From the NCBI GenBank assembly GCA_002280555.1, contig NCEE01000009.1:84150-148149 (forward strand): 64,000 bases of DNA, given 5' to 3'. Made by a program: the position numbers and the translations under genes. The DNA comes from Sphingomonas sp. 32-62-10. Lineage in GTDB: Bacteria; Pseudomonadota; Alphaproteobacteria; Sphingomonadales; Sphingomonadaceae. This document shows, piece by piece, positions 35,692-44,695 of this stretch. Position 1 is the stretch's first letter. Each line of letters opens with the position of its first letter. The notes beneath the pieces are model-generated. The model was not told the origin of the DNA, did not search any database, and saw nothing but the letters and a program-made list of their open reading frames with translations.

Positions 35692-37392
35692 TCACCACCC
35701 CTGTGTCGCGGTCCCCGCCACCACATACAGCGTCACCATCAGTCCAGCGATCAGCGCGCCGGGGCGGTAGCTGCCGGTGCGGCGCCAGGTGAAGATCGCG
35801 ATGGCGGCCACCGCTGCCAGCACGACCGGGAACTGCATCGCGATGACGGTGCTGAGCGGATCGATCGCGGTGGGCAACTGGCCGGTCGCGAAGAACACCC
35901 CGTAATCGAGCACCAGCATCACGACGAAGCCGAGCGCCAGCGCAAGCTTTGCCCAGCCATATTGCGCCACCCAGCCATCGCCCTGCACCGTTAGCCGATC
36001 TACCAGCACCCGCACGCTCGCCAGAAATCCGATCGTAATCGGCACGACATAGATCAGCGCGATCAGCAGTTGCTGCACCGTCGGCAGCTTCACCGCGATG
36101 ATCCAGAACCGGAAATCGGTGTGAAACAGCTGATCCGCCGCCGCGAGCGCGGCATAGCCCGCCCCGACGCTCAGCCCCGCCAGCACCACCGATGGCAGCC
36201 AATCCGATTGCCGCCCGCTGACCGTGCCACGCCCGATCAGCCAGCTGATCCCCGCGCCGATCAGCGCCCAGATGGTGATCTGGGTCGATACCGTTTGCGG
36301 CAATACCGGATTGGGCTGCACGAGCAGATACAAGCCGGAGAACACCGGGAAAAAGGTGAGTGCGGGCAGGAAGCTCGTCATCGCAAAGGCGCGCCACCAG
36401 CGGCCATCACGGGCCTCCGCCACCGGCTCGACGATCCCACGCACGCCTGAAAAACCGGGCAGCCGCACCAGCATGTCGAACGCGCCGAGCACGATCATGA
36501 CGAAACCGACCAGGCCGAGCGCGGTGCCCAATTCCTTCCAGTACCAGATCTGCTCGCTCGACGGGATCGGCTTGCCGCCCTTCAGGGTGACGGAAAACCA
36601 GTCGATCGCGCGCGCAATCGCTTCGGGCGAGATATGGTCACCGGGGTGGGTGACCGCAGGCGTCGCCAATATGCGCGCGGTGCCATCAGCGATGGAGCCA
36701 TAGAGTTTGCGCGGCACGATCCGCTCGCTGGTGCCGAAGACCGCCTTCAGCTTGGGGGAATCGACCACGTCGCGCGCCTTGTCCACATCCCACATCAGTT
36801 TCGAAAATTCGTCATACTGGCTGAAGACCAGCCCCAGATTGCGCGGCCAGCTGGGGCTGCCATCCTTGGCAAAGGGCGCGCCGGTCGACGATCCTTCGAG
36901 CACGATCGCCTTGTAATCATCGGGATAGGCAGCGGCGGCGGCGAGCACCGTCCAGCCGCCCATGCTGTGCCCCTCCATCCCGATATTGGCGGTATCGACC
37001 ATCGGCAGGCTGCGCAGATGCGCCAGCCCGTCCGGCCCGCCGAACCCGTTGGAGAAGGACGGCCCCTGGCTATAGCCATGTCCGGTCTGATCAAGCGCGA
37101 GCACCACATAGCCCCGCCGCGCGAATTCGATCGCGAAGCCGGACTGGGTTTCGCGCGAGTTGATATAGCCGTGGACCGCGAGAATGCCGGGTGCCTTGCT
37201 GGTGGGGGTGGCGGTGCTGGGAACATAGAGCAATGCGCTCATCCGCTTGCCGCCGGTGCCGATGAAGCGGATGTCGCGGATCTCGACCCCGCCGGCGGTC
37301 TGGATGCGGTTTGCGAGCATCGCCCCGCCAAGCGCGAGCACGAGGCCAAGGATCAGCAACCACCAACCGCCACGCGGCATTCCTTGCGCCAT
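35692..37392 (-). CDS. Alpha/beta-hydrolase fused to a polytopic membrane domain
   Basis: This 566-residue protein begins with a membrane anchor (GGWWLLILGLVLALGGAMLANRI), followed by an alpha/beta-hydrolase of about 270 residues. The hydrolase shows AVHGYINSRETQSGFAIEFARRGYVVLALDQTGHGYS, the nucleophile elbow GHSMGGWT and a late HPGDHIS that may supply the histidine. The C-terminal 240 residues contain about seven membrane helices (for example LGLVGFVMIVLGAFDML, FLPALTFFPVFSGLYLLV, ALIAGLMVTLYVVAG). The ATG at 37392 follows CAGGGGGTGGAT. Similar fusions occur in Firmicutes and some Proteobacteria without assigned substrates. It is divergent from the haloacid dehalogenase gene. Confidence 0.8.
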   Translation of the reverse strand: MAQGMPRGGWWLLILGLVLALGGAMLANRIQTAGGVEIRDIRFIGTGGKRMSALLYVPSTATPTSKAPGILAVHGYINSRETQSGFAIEFARRGYVVLALDQTGHGYSQGPSFSNGFGGPDGLAHLRSLPMVDTANIGMEGHSMGGWTVLAAAAAYPDDYKAIVLEGSSTGAPFAKDGSPSWPRNLGLVFSQYDEFSKLMWDVDKARDVVDSPKLKAVFGTSERIVPRKLYGSIADGTARILATPAVTHPGDHISPEAIARAIDWFSVTLKGGKPIPSSEQIWYWKELGTALGLVGFVMIVLGAFDMLVRLPGFSGVRGIVEPVAEARDGRWWRAFAMTSFLPALTFFPVFSGLYLLVQPNPVLPQTVSTQITIWALIGAGISWLIGRGTVSGRQSDWLPSVVLAGLSVGAGYAALAAADQLFHTDFRFWIIAVKLPTVQQLLIALIYVVPITIGFLASVRVLVDRLTVQGDGWVAQYGWAKLALALGFVVMLVLDYGVFFATGQLPTAIDPLSTVIAMQFPVVLAAVAAIAIFTWRRTGSYRPGALIAGLMVTLYVVAGTATQGW

Positions 37393-37477
37393 ATCCACCC
37401 CCTGATTGCACCGCGATTGACGCCCCCGCAGAAACCCGCGACGGACGCCCCTTATTCGCCCGGTTGGAGAGCCGATC

Positions 37478-38200
37478 ATGCCCGAGGTCAAGATGCCCGC
37501 CATCAAAGTGCTGGCCTTTGATGTTTTCGGGACACTCGTCGACTGGCGCATCAGCATCGCGCGCGAAGCAGCGGCGGTGTTCGCGCGGGCGGGCCGCGAC
37601 GATATCGACCCCGCCGGTTTCGCCGATGCGTGGCGGGGGCTGTACCAGCCAGCGATGGAGGCGGTGCGATCGGGCAAGCGGGCCTTTACGCGGCTGGATG
37701 TGCTGAACCGCGAGACGCTCGATATCCTGCTGGCGCGGCATAATCTTGTGCTGGATGACGCAGCGGCGGCGGAATTTGCATTTGCGTGGCGCAGGCTCGA
37801 TCCCTGGCCGGATGTGGTGGCGGGACTGGTGCGGCTGCGGGGGCGCTATCCATTGGTCACCCTGTCCAACGGTAATATCGCGCTGACGATGGAGATCGCG
37901 CGCCGCAGCGGCATGGTGTTCGATGCGATTTTGGGCGCGGAAGCCGTGCAGGCGTTCAAGCCGACGCCCGAATCCTATCTTCGCACCGCCGATCTACTCG
38001 GCATTGCGCCGCATGAGCTGTGCCTGGTCGCCGCGCATCACAGCGATCTGAGCGCCGCGCGGGCGTGCGGGCTGCAATGCGCCTATATCGACCGGCCGAT
38101 GGAATATGGCGGTGCGAAAGCCCCCGACGCGCATATGGCGCAGGACTGGGAATGGTCGGCAGGGAGCTTGGTGGAGCTGGCTGAAGCGATAGGGTGTTGA
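37478..38200 (+). CDS. HAD-superfamily haloacid dehalogenase, type II
   Basis: This 240-residue protein matches (S)-2-haloacid dehalogenases: nucleophile Asp15 in FDVFGTLVDW, substrate-side Arg in the DWR segment, SNGN motif II (VTLSNGNIALT), Lys in EAVQAFKPTPESY, and the acidic VAAHHSDLSAARACGL motif. Type II enzymes hydrolyse short-chain 2-haloacids through an aspartyl ester. Many family members are general phosphatase-like enzymes, so the true substrate is not certain. The ATG at 37478 has GGAGAG upstream. It is 61 bases from the following quinone oxidoreductase gene and may be co-transcribed. Confidence 0.85.
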   Translation: MPEVKMPAIKVLAFDVFGTLVDWRISIAREAAAVFARAGRDDIDPAGFADAWRGLYQPAMEAVRSGKRAFTRLDVLNRETLDILLARHNLVLDDAAAAEFAFAWRRLDPWPDVVAGLVRLRGRYPLVTLSNGNIALTMEIARRSGMVFDAILGAEAVQAFKPTPESYLRTADLLGIAPHELCLVAAHHSDLSAARACGLQCAYIDRPMEYGGAKAPDAHMAQDWEWSAGSLVELAEAIGC

Positions 38201-38261
38201 AGGCCTTGCGCTCCCTACCAAAGGCGGCACAGATGCCGCAAAACATCGCAGGAGCAAGTTG

Positions 38262-39224
38262 ATGAAAGCTGCCGTCTATTATCAGAACGGAGACCCGAGC
38301 GTCCTTCGTTATGAGGACGTGCCCGATCCCGTCTGCCACCCCAAGGGTGTCGTCATCCGCGTTGAGGCGGTGAGCGTGGAGGGGGGCGATACGCTCAATC
38401 GGTTGCGCGGGGCGCTGGCGACCACGCCGCATATCGTCGGCTATCAGGCAGCCGGCGAGATCATCGAAGTGGGTGCCGAGGTGACCCACCTGAAAGTCGG
38501 CGACCGGGTGGCAACCGTCGATGGCTATGGCTCGCACGCTGAGCTGCGCCCCGTTCCGGCGCGCAATTGCTGGCCTATCCCCGCCGGGCTCGATCCGGCC
38601 AAGGCCGCCGTGGTGCCGGTGGCGTTCGGCACCGCACATGAATGCCTGTTCGGGCGCGGCCAGCTCAAATCGGGCGAGGTCGCGCTCATTCAGGCGGGCG
38701 CAAGCGGCGTCGGTATCGCCGCGATCCAGCTGGCGAAACAAGCGGGCGCGACCGTGATCGCCACTGCATCGAGCGACGAGCGGCTTGACCGGCTGAAGGT
38801 GTATGGCCTCGATCACGGGATCAATTATGCGCGCGATGGCGTTGCCGCTGAGGTGAAGCGCCTGACCGGCGGCAAGGGCGCAGACGTGGTGGTCGATCCG
38901 GTCGGAGGGACCACGCTGCAATCCTCAATCGATTCGCTAGCCTATCGCGGCCGCCTGTCGATGGTGGGGGCAGCCGGGCGCGAGCCGATGAAGGTGGATG
39001 TAGCGACGCTGATGTACGGCAATCAATCGCTCAGCGGTGTATTCCTGGGCGCTGAAATCATGACCGACCGCGTCCACGACATGATTCAGGGGCTGATTGA
39101 GGACGTCGCGCAGGGCAAGATCGAGGTGCTCATCGACCGGCGTTACGCGCTGTCCGAAGCGGCCGAAGCGCATGCCTATATCGAGAGCCGACAGGCGGTT
39201 GGGCGCGTGATTCTGATGCCTTGA
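38262..39224 (+). CDS. NADPH:quinone oxidoreductase-like zinc-free alcohol dehydrogenase
   Basis: This 320-residue medium-chain dehydrogenase has the GroES-like N-terminal fold (VLRYEDVPDP, VEAVSVEGGDTLNRLRG, GYQAAGEIIEVGAEV, VGDRVAT) and a Rossmann domain with QAGASGVGIAAIQLAKQAGATVIATASS. The zinc-ligand cysteines of alcohol dehydrogenases are absent, as in quinone oxidoreductases (Qor, zeta-crystallin). It probably reduces quinones or enones with NADPH. An ATG at 38262 preceded by GGAGCAAGTTG is used. Confidence 0.87.
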   Translation: MKAAVYYQNGDPSVLRYEDVPDPVCHPKGVVIRVEAVSVEGGDTLNRLRGALATTPHIVGYQAAGEIIEVGAEVTHLKVGDRVATVDGYGSHAELRPVPARNCWPIPAGLDPAKAAVVPVAFGTAHECLFGRGQLKSGEVALIQAGASGVGIAAIQLAKQAGATVIATASSDERLDRLKVYGLDHGINYARDGVAAEVKRLTGGKGADVVVDPVGGTTLQSSIDSLAYRGRLSMVGAAGREPMKVDVATLMYGNQSLSGVFLGAEIMTDRVHDMIQGLIEDVAQGKIEVLIDRRYALSEAAEAHAYIESRQAVGRVILMP

Positions 39225-39271
39225 GGGTGGGATGAAGACGGTTCGAGGTTAGTCGGCACTTCAATATCAGT

Positions 39272-39327
39272 TGTGTCCCCGCGAAGGCGGGGACCCAGCC
39301 TGGGCTCCCGCCTTCGCGGGAGCACAA
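39272..39327. repeat. REP-like palindrome, family 1 copy B (inverted)
   Basis: The same double hairpin as at 32875 and 50892, in reverse orientation with one or two differences in the central linker (CCCAGCCTGGG). Confidence 0.9.
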
Positions 39328-39369
39328 CGTCAACATTCATCAATGGGCGGTAGCCACCCTGCCCCAATC

Positions 39370-39449
39370 GTCACCCCGGGCTTGACCCGGGGTCCAGCTT
39401 TTTCTTCGTCTCCGCGACAGCGGGACCCCGGGTCAAGCCCTGGGTGACG
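39370..39449. repeat. REP-like palindrome, family 2
   Basis: The outer arms CGTCACCCCGGGCTTGACCC and the complementary GGGTCAAGCCCTGGGTGACG enclose a central hairpin region. Related elements occur at 43262-43345, 44636-44664 and 56549-56573. Confidence 0.85.
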
Positions 39450-39476
39450 GCAATGAGCTTGGGGCTTAGCCGCCCC

Positions 39477-40256
39477 CTATTCCGCATAACCCGGATTATG
39501 CCGATCGAGCTTCCGTAGCAGCGCCGGCCATGCCAGCCCCTGGGCGAGCATCGCCATCCCCGCACCGCTCGACTGCTCCTCCACCTTGCCTTCGACACCT
39601 TGCGGCGGGTTGTGAAGCCCATTCCGCCCCGCTGCCAGCATATGCACCTGCGCCTCGCACGCGCGCTCGAGGAAATAGAGGCGCAGGAATGCCTGCGCGA
39701 CCGTCGCCCCCACCGCGAGCGTGCCGTGGTTGCGCAGGATCATCGTGTGCTTGGTGCCGAGATCCTCGACGAGCCGCTCGCGCTCCTCAAGTTCGGTCGC
39801 GATGCCTTCATATTCGTGATACGCCACATCATGCCCGGCGATCATCGAGGTCTGGGTGTGCGGCAGCAGCCCTTCGGCCATCGCCGACACCGCCTGACCA
39901 TAAGGTGTGTGCAGATGCATCACTGATGCCGCATCCTCCCGCGCCATGTGGATCGCCGAATGGATCACAAAACCGGCGCGGTTCACCGGGGCGGGCGTGT
40001 CATCGACCTTGTTGCCGTCGACATCGATCTTGACGAGCGCCGAGGCGGTCATTTCCTCGAACATGTGCGTGTAGGGATTGATCAGGAAATGATGCTCGGG
40101 ACCGGGCACGCGCGCGGAGAGATGCGTGAAGATCAGATCGTCCCAGCCATACATCGCCACCAGCCGATAGGCGGCCGCCAGATCAACACGGGCCTGCCAT
40201 TCCTCGGGTGAGCAACGATCGCGAACGCTGGGGGCGGGTTTGAGGGCGGTGGCCAT
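39477..40256 (-). CDS. Class II aldolase/adducin-family protein
   Basis: This 259-residue protein belongs to the class II aldolase/adducin family (fuculose-phosphate aldolase fold). Zinc-ligand histidines are visible in HLHTPYGQAVSA and in the C-terminal LRNHGTLAVG, with the N-terminal YGWDDLIFTHLSARVPG and the FLINPYTHMFEEMTAS substrate loop. It could act as an aldolase or a decarboxylase on a small hydroxy acid. The start at 40256 (MATALKP) has AGGAGAAG about 8 bases upstream. It is divergent from the PHA genes. Confidence 0.85.
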   Translation of the reverse strand: MATALKPAPSVRDRCSPEEWQARVDLAAAYRLVAMYGWDDLIFTHLSARVPGPEHHFLINPYTHMFEEMTASALVKIDVDGNKVDDTPAPVNRAGFVIHSAIHMAREDAASVMHLHTPYGQAVSAMAEGLLPHTQTSMIAGHDVAYHEYEGIATELEERERLVEDLGTKHTMILRNHGTLAVGATVAQAFLRLYFLERACEAQVHMLAAGRNGLHNPPQGVEGKVEEQSSGAGMAMLAQGLAWPALLRKLDRHNPGYAE

Positions 40257-40387
40257 CGCATCTTCTCCTGACATCAATAACGGTTGCGCTGCAGCATATG
40301 TTGCGCAGCATGAAATTGGCACGCAATACGACTTTAGCACCCCAAACGCCGCTTGACGAGCCGACTCCACGCGTGAAGGATGTAGTT

Positions 40388-40774
40388 ATGGCTGGTTCCT
40401 CCCCTACTGATCCTGCGGCATTGTTTCGCGAAATGCTGGGCCAATGGGAGGCAATGGCCAACGAATTTGGCGGCAACATGATGAAAAGCGGTGAGTTCAC
40501 CCGGCTGATGCACGGGGCTAACGCCGCCAATATGAAGCTGAAGGAAGCCCGCACCGACATGATGGAGCGCGCGCTTGACGCCGCCAACATGCCCACCAAG
40601 GCCGAAGTCGCGGACCTTTCGGCGCGACTCCATCGGATCGAGGCGACGGTCGACCGGATCGAAGCGATGATGGCCGCCCAGGCCGGTGTGTCCGTGATCC
40701 CGGAACGCCCCAAGCCTAAACGAACGCGCAAGCCGCCTGCGGCCAAGGCCCCTTCGACAAAGGCGGCCGGGTGA
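40388..40774 (+). CDS. PhaE-like polyhydroxyalkanoate synthase-associated protein
   Basis: This 128-residue protein is predicted to be mostly helical (AALFREMLGQWEAMANEFGGNMM, then a coiled-coil-like segment EVADLSARLHRIEATVDRIEAMMAA) with a basic, Pro/Ala/Lys-rich tail (PKPKRTRKPPAAKAP). This layout and its 4-base overlap with phaC resemble the PhaE/PhaM-type accessory proteins that dimerise or activate PHA synthase. Family membership is inferred from context. The ATG at 40388 has AAGGAT upstream. Confidence 0.7.
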   Translation: MAGSSPTDPAALFREMLGQWEAMANEFGGNMMKSGEFTRLMHGANAANMKLKEARTDMMERALDAANMPTKAEVADLSARLHRIEATVDRIEAMMAAQAGVSVIPERPKPKRTRKPPAAKAPSTKAAG

Positions 40775-41856
40775 GCGACGGCGGGCGCACGGCTGAATTG
40801 CCCGGAATCGTCGAACAGGCGCGGGTGGAATTCGATCGTGCGCTGAAGCGTAACATCAAGGGTCTCGGCTATTTCGTGTCGTCCGCCCCCGTGCTGGGCG
40901 CCTCCCCCAAGGATCGGCTGATCCAGCGCGGCACGATGAACCTGTATCATTATCGTGCGATGTCAGACGAAGTGTACCGGGTACCGTTGCTGCTGGTGAT
41001 GGCGACCACCAATCGCGGCTATATTTTCGATATGGTGCCGGGGCAGAGCCTGGTCGAATATCTGCTACGCGCCGGATACGATGTGTTCATGCTCGATTGG
41101 GAAGCGCCGCGCGCTGACGAGAAGCATCTGGGCATTGCCGATTATGTCCTCGATTTCCTGCCGACCGCGATCGAGCGGGTGCAGCAGGAAACCGGCGAGG
41201 AGGATTTCACCATCGTCGGCTATTGTTTCGGCGGTGCGCTGTCGGTGCTGTGGGCCGGATTGCACCCCGAAGCGCCGATGAAGAACATGGTTTGCTTCAC
41301 CACGCCGGTTGATTTCAGCAAGATGGAGATGTTCCAGGCCTGGTCAGACCAGCGCTTCTTCGATGTCGATCGGCTGGTCGATACTTTCGGCAACTGCCCG
41401 GCGGATTATTTGTATACAGCGTTCGACATGCTGCGCCCCGGCGCGCGGATGGTCGCCAATTTCCGGCTCTACGACAATATGTGGAATGACGAATTCGTGA
41501 AGTCATTCCGCATGTTCGATCGCTGGGCGGCGGACATGCTGCCGTTGGCGGGCGAATATTTCCGCGAAACGACCAAACAGCTGATGTGGGGCAACGAGCT
41601 CTACAACGGCACGATGACGGTGGCGGGGCGCAAAGTCGATCTGGGGGCGATCACCGCGCCGTTCCTCCATGTCACCGCGCAACACGATCATATCGTCCCC
41701 TCTGCCGCGTCCGCCCCGCTGATCGAGATGGTCGGTTCGGCGGACAAGGAAGCCGTCGAGCTGAAGGGCGGGCATGTGAGCCTGGTCGCGGGCGGCAATG
41801 CCATCAAACGGCTTTGGCCCAAATTGACAGACTGGCTTTCGGAGCGTTCGACATGA
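40771..41856 (+). CDS. phaC: Class III-like polyhydroxyalkanoate synthase PhaC
   Basis: This 361-residue alpha/beta-hydrolase-fold synthase polymerises 3-hydroxyacyl-CoA into PHA granules. The lipase-box cysteine is Cys152 in GYCFGGALSV; Asp306 in AQHDHIVP and His335 in GGHVSL complete the triad. The length (about 360 residues, without the N-terminal domain of class I enzymes) and the PhaE-like partner upstream fit class III. The GTG start overlaps the previous stop codon (GTGA). The following acetyltransferase gene overlaps by ATGA, so three genes form one transcript. Confidence 0.92.
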   Translation: MSDGGRTAELPGIVEQARVEFDRALKRNIKGLGYFVSSAPVLGASPKDRLIQRGTMNLYHYRAMSDEVYRVPLLLVMATTNRGYIFDMVPGQSLVEYLLRAGYDVFMLDWEAPRADEKHLGIADYVLDFLPTAIERVQQETGEEDFTIVGYCFGGALSVLWAGLHPEAPMKNMVCFTTPVDFSKMEMFQAWSDQRFFDVDRLVDTFGNCPADYLYTAFDMLRPGARMVANFRLYDNMWNDEFVKSFRMFDRWAADMLPLAGEYFRETTKQLMWGNELYNGTMTVAGRKVDLGAITAPFLHVTAQHDHIVPSAASAPLIEMVGSADKEAVELKGGHVSLVAGGNAIKRLWPKLTDWLSERST

Positions 41857-42389
41857 GCCACAGTATCCGCCGTTTCGAGGCGAGCGATCAGGCGGCGATG
41901 CTCGCCTTTACCGCCACTCTGCCCGATCATGACCTGTTGTTCCTGAGCCGTGATGTGCAGCATCCGCGCGTGATTGAGGCCTGGGCGCAGGCCGTCGGCG
42001 AGGGCACGATCGACAGCCTGGTAGCAGAAGATGACGGCAAGATCGTCGGTACCGCGGCGCTGGTGCGCGATCCCTTCAGCTGGAGCCCGCATGTTGGCGA
42101 GGTGCGGCTGCTCGTCTCCCCCGATCGGCGCGGCGCCGGGCTGGGGCGCGATTTACTGGAAGCAATCTTTGCAATCGCACATGCGCACGGCGCAACCAAA
42201 CTGGTCGCGCAGATGACGCCGGACCAGACGGGATCGGTCAGTTTGTTCGAATCGCTCGGTTTTCGGGGCGAAGCCATGCTGAGAGACCATGTTTGCGACC
42301 GTTCGGGGCAATTTCATGACTTGGTGATACTCAGTTTACGCTTGGGCGCGATCGCCGCGAGTCACGAAGCCTTTGGTTGGACCGAATGA
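41853..42389 (+). CDS. GNAT-family N-acetyltransferase
   Basis: This 178-residue GNAT protein shows the acetyl-CoA pyrophosphate loop LVSPDRRGAGLGRDLLEAIF (Q/RxxGxG/A pattern) and a C-terminal SLFESLGFRGEAMLRDHVCDRSGQFHDLVIL typical of the family. The ATG overlaps the phaC stop codon. Possible substrates include amino acids, peptides or protein N-termini; position in the PHA operon may point to regulation of the synthase, but this is speculation. Confidence 0.85.
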   Translation: MSHSIRRFEASDQAAMLAFTATLPDHDLLFLSRDVQHPRVIEAWAQAVGEGTIDSLVAEDDGKIVGTAALVRDPFSWSPHVGEVRLLVSPDRRGAGLGRDLLEAIFAIAHAHGATKLVAQMTPDQTGSVSLFESLGFRGEAMLRDHVCDRSGQFHDLVILSLRLGAIAASHEAFGWTE

Positions 42390-42438
42390 ACAATGAAAGC
42401 AGCCGGGCATTGATCCCGGGACGACAGGAGACACGTTT

Positions 42439-43236
42439 ATGGCTACCCAGTTTTACCCCGAAGCGGATGTAAGCCCGCCTTCGCTGCTGCTCGCGCTGAC
42501 CGAGCTGCCGCGCGCAATTGCCGAGCTCACCTCGCTCGCCCCCGCTGCCCCGTTGCTGGCCATGTCCAAGCGCGGGGACGGCCATCCGGTGATGGTCCTT
42601 CCCGGGTTCGTGACCAGCGACATTTCAACGACATTGCTCCGTCGCTTCCTGACCGGGCTTGGCTATCACACCCATGCCTGGGAACTTGGCCGCAATCTCG
42701 GGCCAAAGGCAATCGGCTGGGAAGGCGAGAAGCTGATCGCCCGTCTGGACGAAATCCACCATGAAACCGGCAAGCGCGTCAGCCTGATCGGCTGGAGCCT
42801 GGGCGGCGTGATGGCACGCCAGCTCTCACGGCGGCTGCCCGATGCCGTGCGCCAGGTGATCTCGCTCGGCTCGCCCTTTGCCGGAACGCCCAAAGCCACC
42901 AATGTATGGCGCGCGTACGAAATGCTGACCGGCCAGAAGATTGACGATCACGCCACACGGGAGCAACTGCGCGAAAGCGCGACGGCACCGCCCGTGCCCT
43001 CCACCGCGATCTACACCAAGGAAGACGGCATCGTCGCGTGGCAAAACTGCGTCGAACCGCGCGGCGCCGAAACGGATAACATCGAAGTGCACGGCAGCCA
43101 TTGCGGATTGGGCGTGAACCCGGCGGTGCTTTACGCGGTCGCCGACCGACTGGCGCAGGACGAAGGTGACTGGCACCCATTCGAACGCGAAAGCGGGCTG
43201 CGGCCGCTTGTGTACCCGTTTGCGGGGCATGCGTGA
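42439..43236 (+). CDS. Alpha/beta-hydrolase, lipase- or esterase-like
   Basis: This 265-residue protein has the nucleophile elbow GWSLGGVMAR, preceded by PVMVLPGFVTSDISTTLLRRFL and GYHTHAWELGRNLG. SPFAGTPKATNVWRAYE after the elbow is typical of lipase/PGAP1-like hydrolases, and the His may be in VHGSHCGLGV. No signal peptide is visible. It follows the PHA genes by 49 bases, so a role as PHA or wax-ester depolymerase or acyl esterase is plausible but unproven. Confidence 0.82.
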   Translation: MATQFYPEADVSPPSLLLALTELPRAIAELTSLAPAAPLLAMSKRGDGHPVMVLPGFVTSDISTTLLRRFLTGLGYHTHAWELGRNLGPKAIGWEGEKLIARLDEIHHETGKRVSLIGWSLGGVMARQLSRRLPDAVRQVISLGSPFAGTPKATNVWRAYEMLTGQKIDDHATREQLRESATAPPVPSTAIYTKEDGIVAWQNCVEPRGAETDNIEVHGSHCGLGVNPAVLYAVADRLAQDEGDWHPFERESGLRPLVYPFAGHA

Positions 43237-43261
43237 GGGGTCGGTTTTACTCCCTGATATA

Positions 43262-43430
43262 GCCGTCTCCCCGGGCTTGACCCGGGGTCCAGCTGCCTGT
43301 TCCACGCCGCAGAGAAGCGGGACCCCGGACCAAGGCTCTCCTGAGCCCGTCGAAGGATCCGTGGTGACGAAAAGGTTAGTCATCCTATCGCCGCACAGCT
43401 GGATTGCTTCGCTGCGCTCGCAATGACGGA
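43262..43430. repeat. Composite of REP-like elements
   Basis: A family-2 half (CCCCGGGCTTGACCCGGGG and GGGACCCCGGACC) is followed by CTCCTGAGCCCGTCGAAGGA and, at 43401-43430, GATTGCTTCGCTGCGCTCGC AATGACGG, another common palindromic type. No gene is present between 43237 and 43469. Confidence 0.75.
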
Positions 43431-43469
43431 AGAGGAACTCTCCAGCCCTTACCCACCGCCCTTATTCGA

Positions 43470-44174
43470 TTACGCCCGCGCCAAGGCGTCGATAAGCGGG
43501 TCTTCCCCCGATGCGACAATCGCGCGGAGCCGGGCGAGCGTATCGCGGCGAATCTGTTGCTTCACCAACCCGAAGGCGGGTTGATCGGCGAGCTGGCGCA
43601 CACGCGCTTCAGCTGTCGCCAGCAGATCGTCCGCCGAACAAAGTTCGTCAATCACCCCGAGATGGTGCAACGCCACTGGCGACAGGGTCTCGCTGGTCAG
43701 CGTCAATCGGCGCAGGAGTTCGGGAGCGAGTTCGGCTTTGATGATCTCAAGCGGGGCGGCGGGAAAGGGTATTCCGGCTTTGGCTTCGGTCAGCCCCAAT
43801 TTCGCCTTGTCATCATCGATCGCAATCCGAACGTCACCGGCAAGCATCAGCACAAACCCGCCGCCGAGCGCGTGGCCGCTCACGGCGGTGACGACGGGGC
43901 ATGGCAGCGCGTAAAGCGCCGTAATCATCGCCGAAATTGCCAGGATCATTCGCGCCCGATCGGGTGGCGTGTAGGCCCCAAATGCCCGGGTATCGACGCC
44001 CGCGCTGAAGCATTGTCCGGCACCGTGGAGTACAACCCCCGTGGGCGGCGCGGCGGCCATGCCGATCGCCAGATCGCGCAGCCGCTCGACGGTCTCGATA
44101 TCGAGCGCGTTTACGGGCGGACGGTTGATCGTCAGCAGCGCGACGCCGTCCGACTGCGATTGATCGATGCTCAT
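43470..44174 (-). CDS. Enoyl-CoA hydratase/isomerase family protein
   Basis: This 234-residue crotonase-fold protein has the NRPPVNALD start block, the oxyanion-hole segment GQCFSAGVDTRAFG, and the second oxyanion segment SGHALGGGFVLMLAGDVRIA. The two catalytic glutamates of enoyl-CoA hydratase are not both evident (LTEAKAGIPFP has one Glu), so isomerase or thioesterase-like activity is possible. It ends 10 bases from the VOC gene on the same strand, and both are probably one unit. Confidence 0.85.
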   Translation of the reverse strand: MSIDQSQSDGVALLTINRPPVNALDIETVERLRDLAIGMAAAPPTGVVLHGAGQCFSAGVDTRAFGAYTPPDRARMILAISAMITALYALPCPVVTAVSGHALGGGFVLMLAGDVRIAIDDDKAKLGLTEAKAGIPFPAAPLEIIKAELAPELLRRLTLTSETLSPVALHHLGVIDELCSADDLLATAEARVRQLADQPAFGLVKQQIRRDTLARLRAIVASGEDPLIDALARA

Positions 44175-44184
44175 CAGCGGACGA

Positions 44185-44562
44185 TCAGGCCTGCGTCAGG
44201 CTCAGCGCATTGCCGTCCGGATCGTTGAAGAACGCGACTTTGGCTTTGCCGTCCGGGGCGGTCCAGATGCCGAGCGCGTCCTGGCCCATGCCTTCGTAGA
44301 TCGTGAACACAACGCCGCGATCGCGCAGCGCGGTGACGGTCGCGACGATGTCCGCCACTTGCCAGCCGAGTACCGGATGCGCCGATGGCGTGTGGCCGGG
44401 AACTTCGGTGATGCGGAGCGGCACGCCGGCGAGGTCGAACACCGCGGCGAAGCCATCATCGGCGGTGAACGGCAGTCCGAGCATGTCGCGGTAGAAGGGC
44501 TCTGCGATTTTGCGGTCGCGGGTGATGATGAAGGTGACCGGGGTTTGCGCGGCGAGGGTCAT
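44185..44562 (-). CDS. VOC-family (glyoxalase/bleomycin-resistance fold) protein
   Basis: This 125-residue protein is a single vicinal-oxygen-chelate module pair: TFIITRDRKIAEPFYRDMLGLPF, FDLAGVPLRITEVP, VLGWQVADI and the C-terminal WTAPDGKAKVAFFNDPDGNALSLTQ. Metal-ligand positions resemble lactoylglutathione lyase-like proteins, with a Glu (EVPGH) and a late Asp/Asn block. Function (glyoxalase, dioxygenase, resistance protein) is not decidable. It lies directly upstream of the enoyl-CoA hydratase gene. Confidence 0.85.
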   Translation of the reverse strand: MTLAAQTPVTFIITRDRKIAEPFYRDMLGLPFTADDGFAAVFDLAGVPLRITEVPGHTPSAHPVLGWQVADIVATVTALRDRGVVFTIYEGMGQDALGIWTAPDGKAKVAFFNDPDGNALSLTQA

Positions 44563-44635
44563 GGGCTGTCCTTCAAGACCAAAAAGCCCCTCCCCTTAAG
44601 GGGTCGCATGACCGCAATCGAGGCGTTTGCGGCAC

Positions 44636-44664
44636 GGTGGACCCCGGAACACGTCCGGGGTGAC
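44636..44664. repeat. Half REP-like element, family 2
   Basis: GGTGGACCCCGGAACACGTCCGGGGTGAC forms a small hairpin and matches the ends of family-2 elements. Confidence 0.6.
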
Positions 44665-44695
44665 AATTGGTTTGCGTCAGGGAAATACCCTGCCC

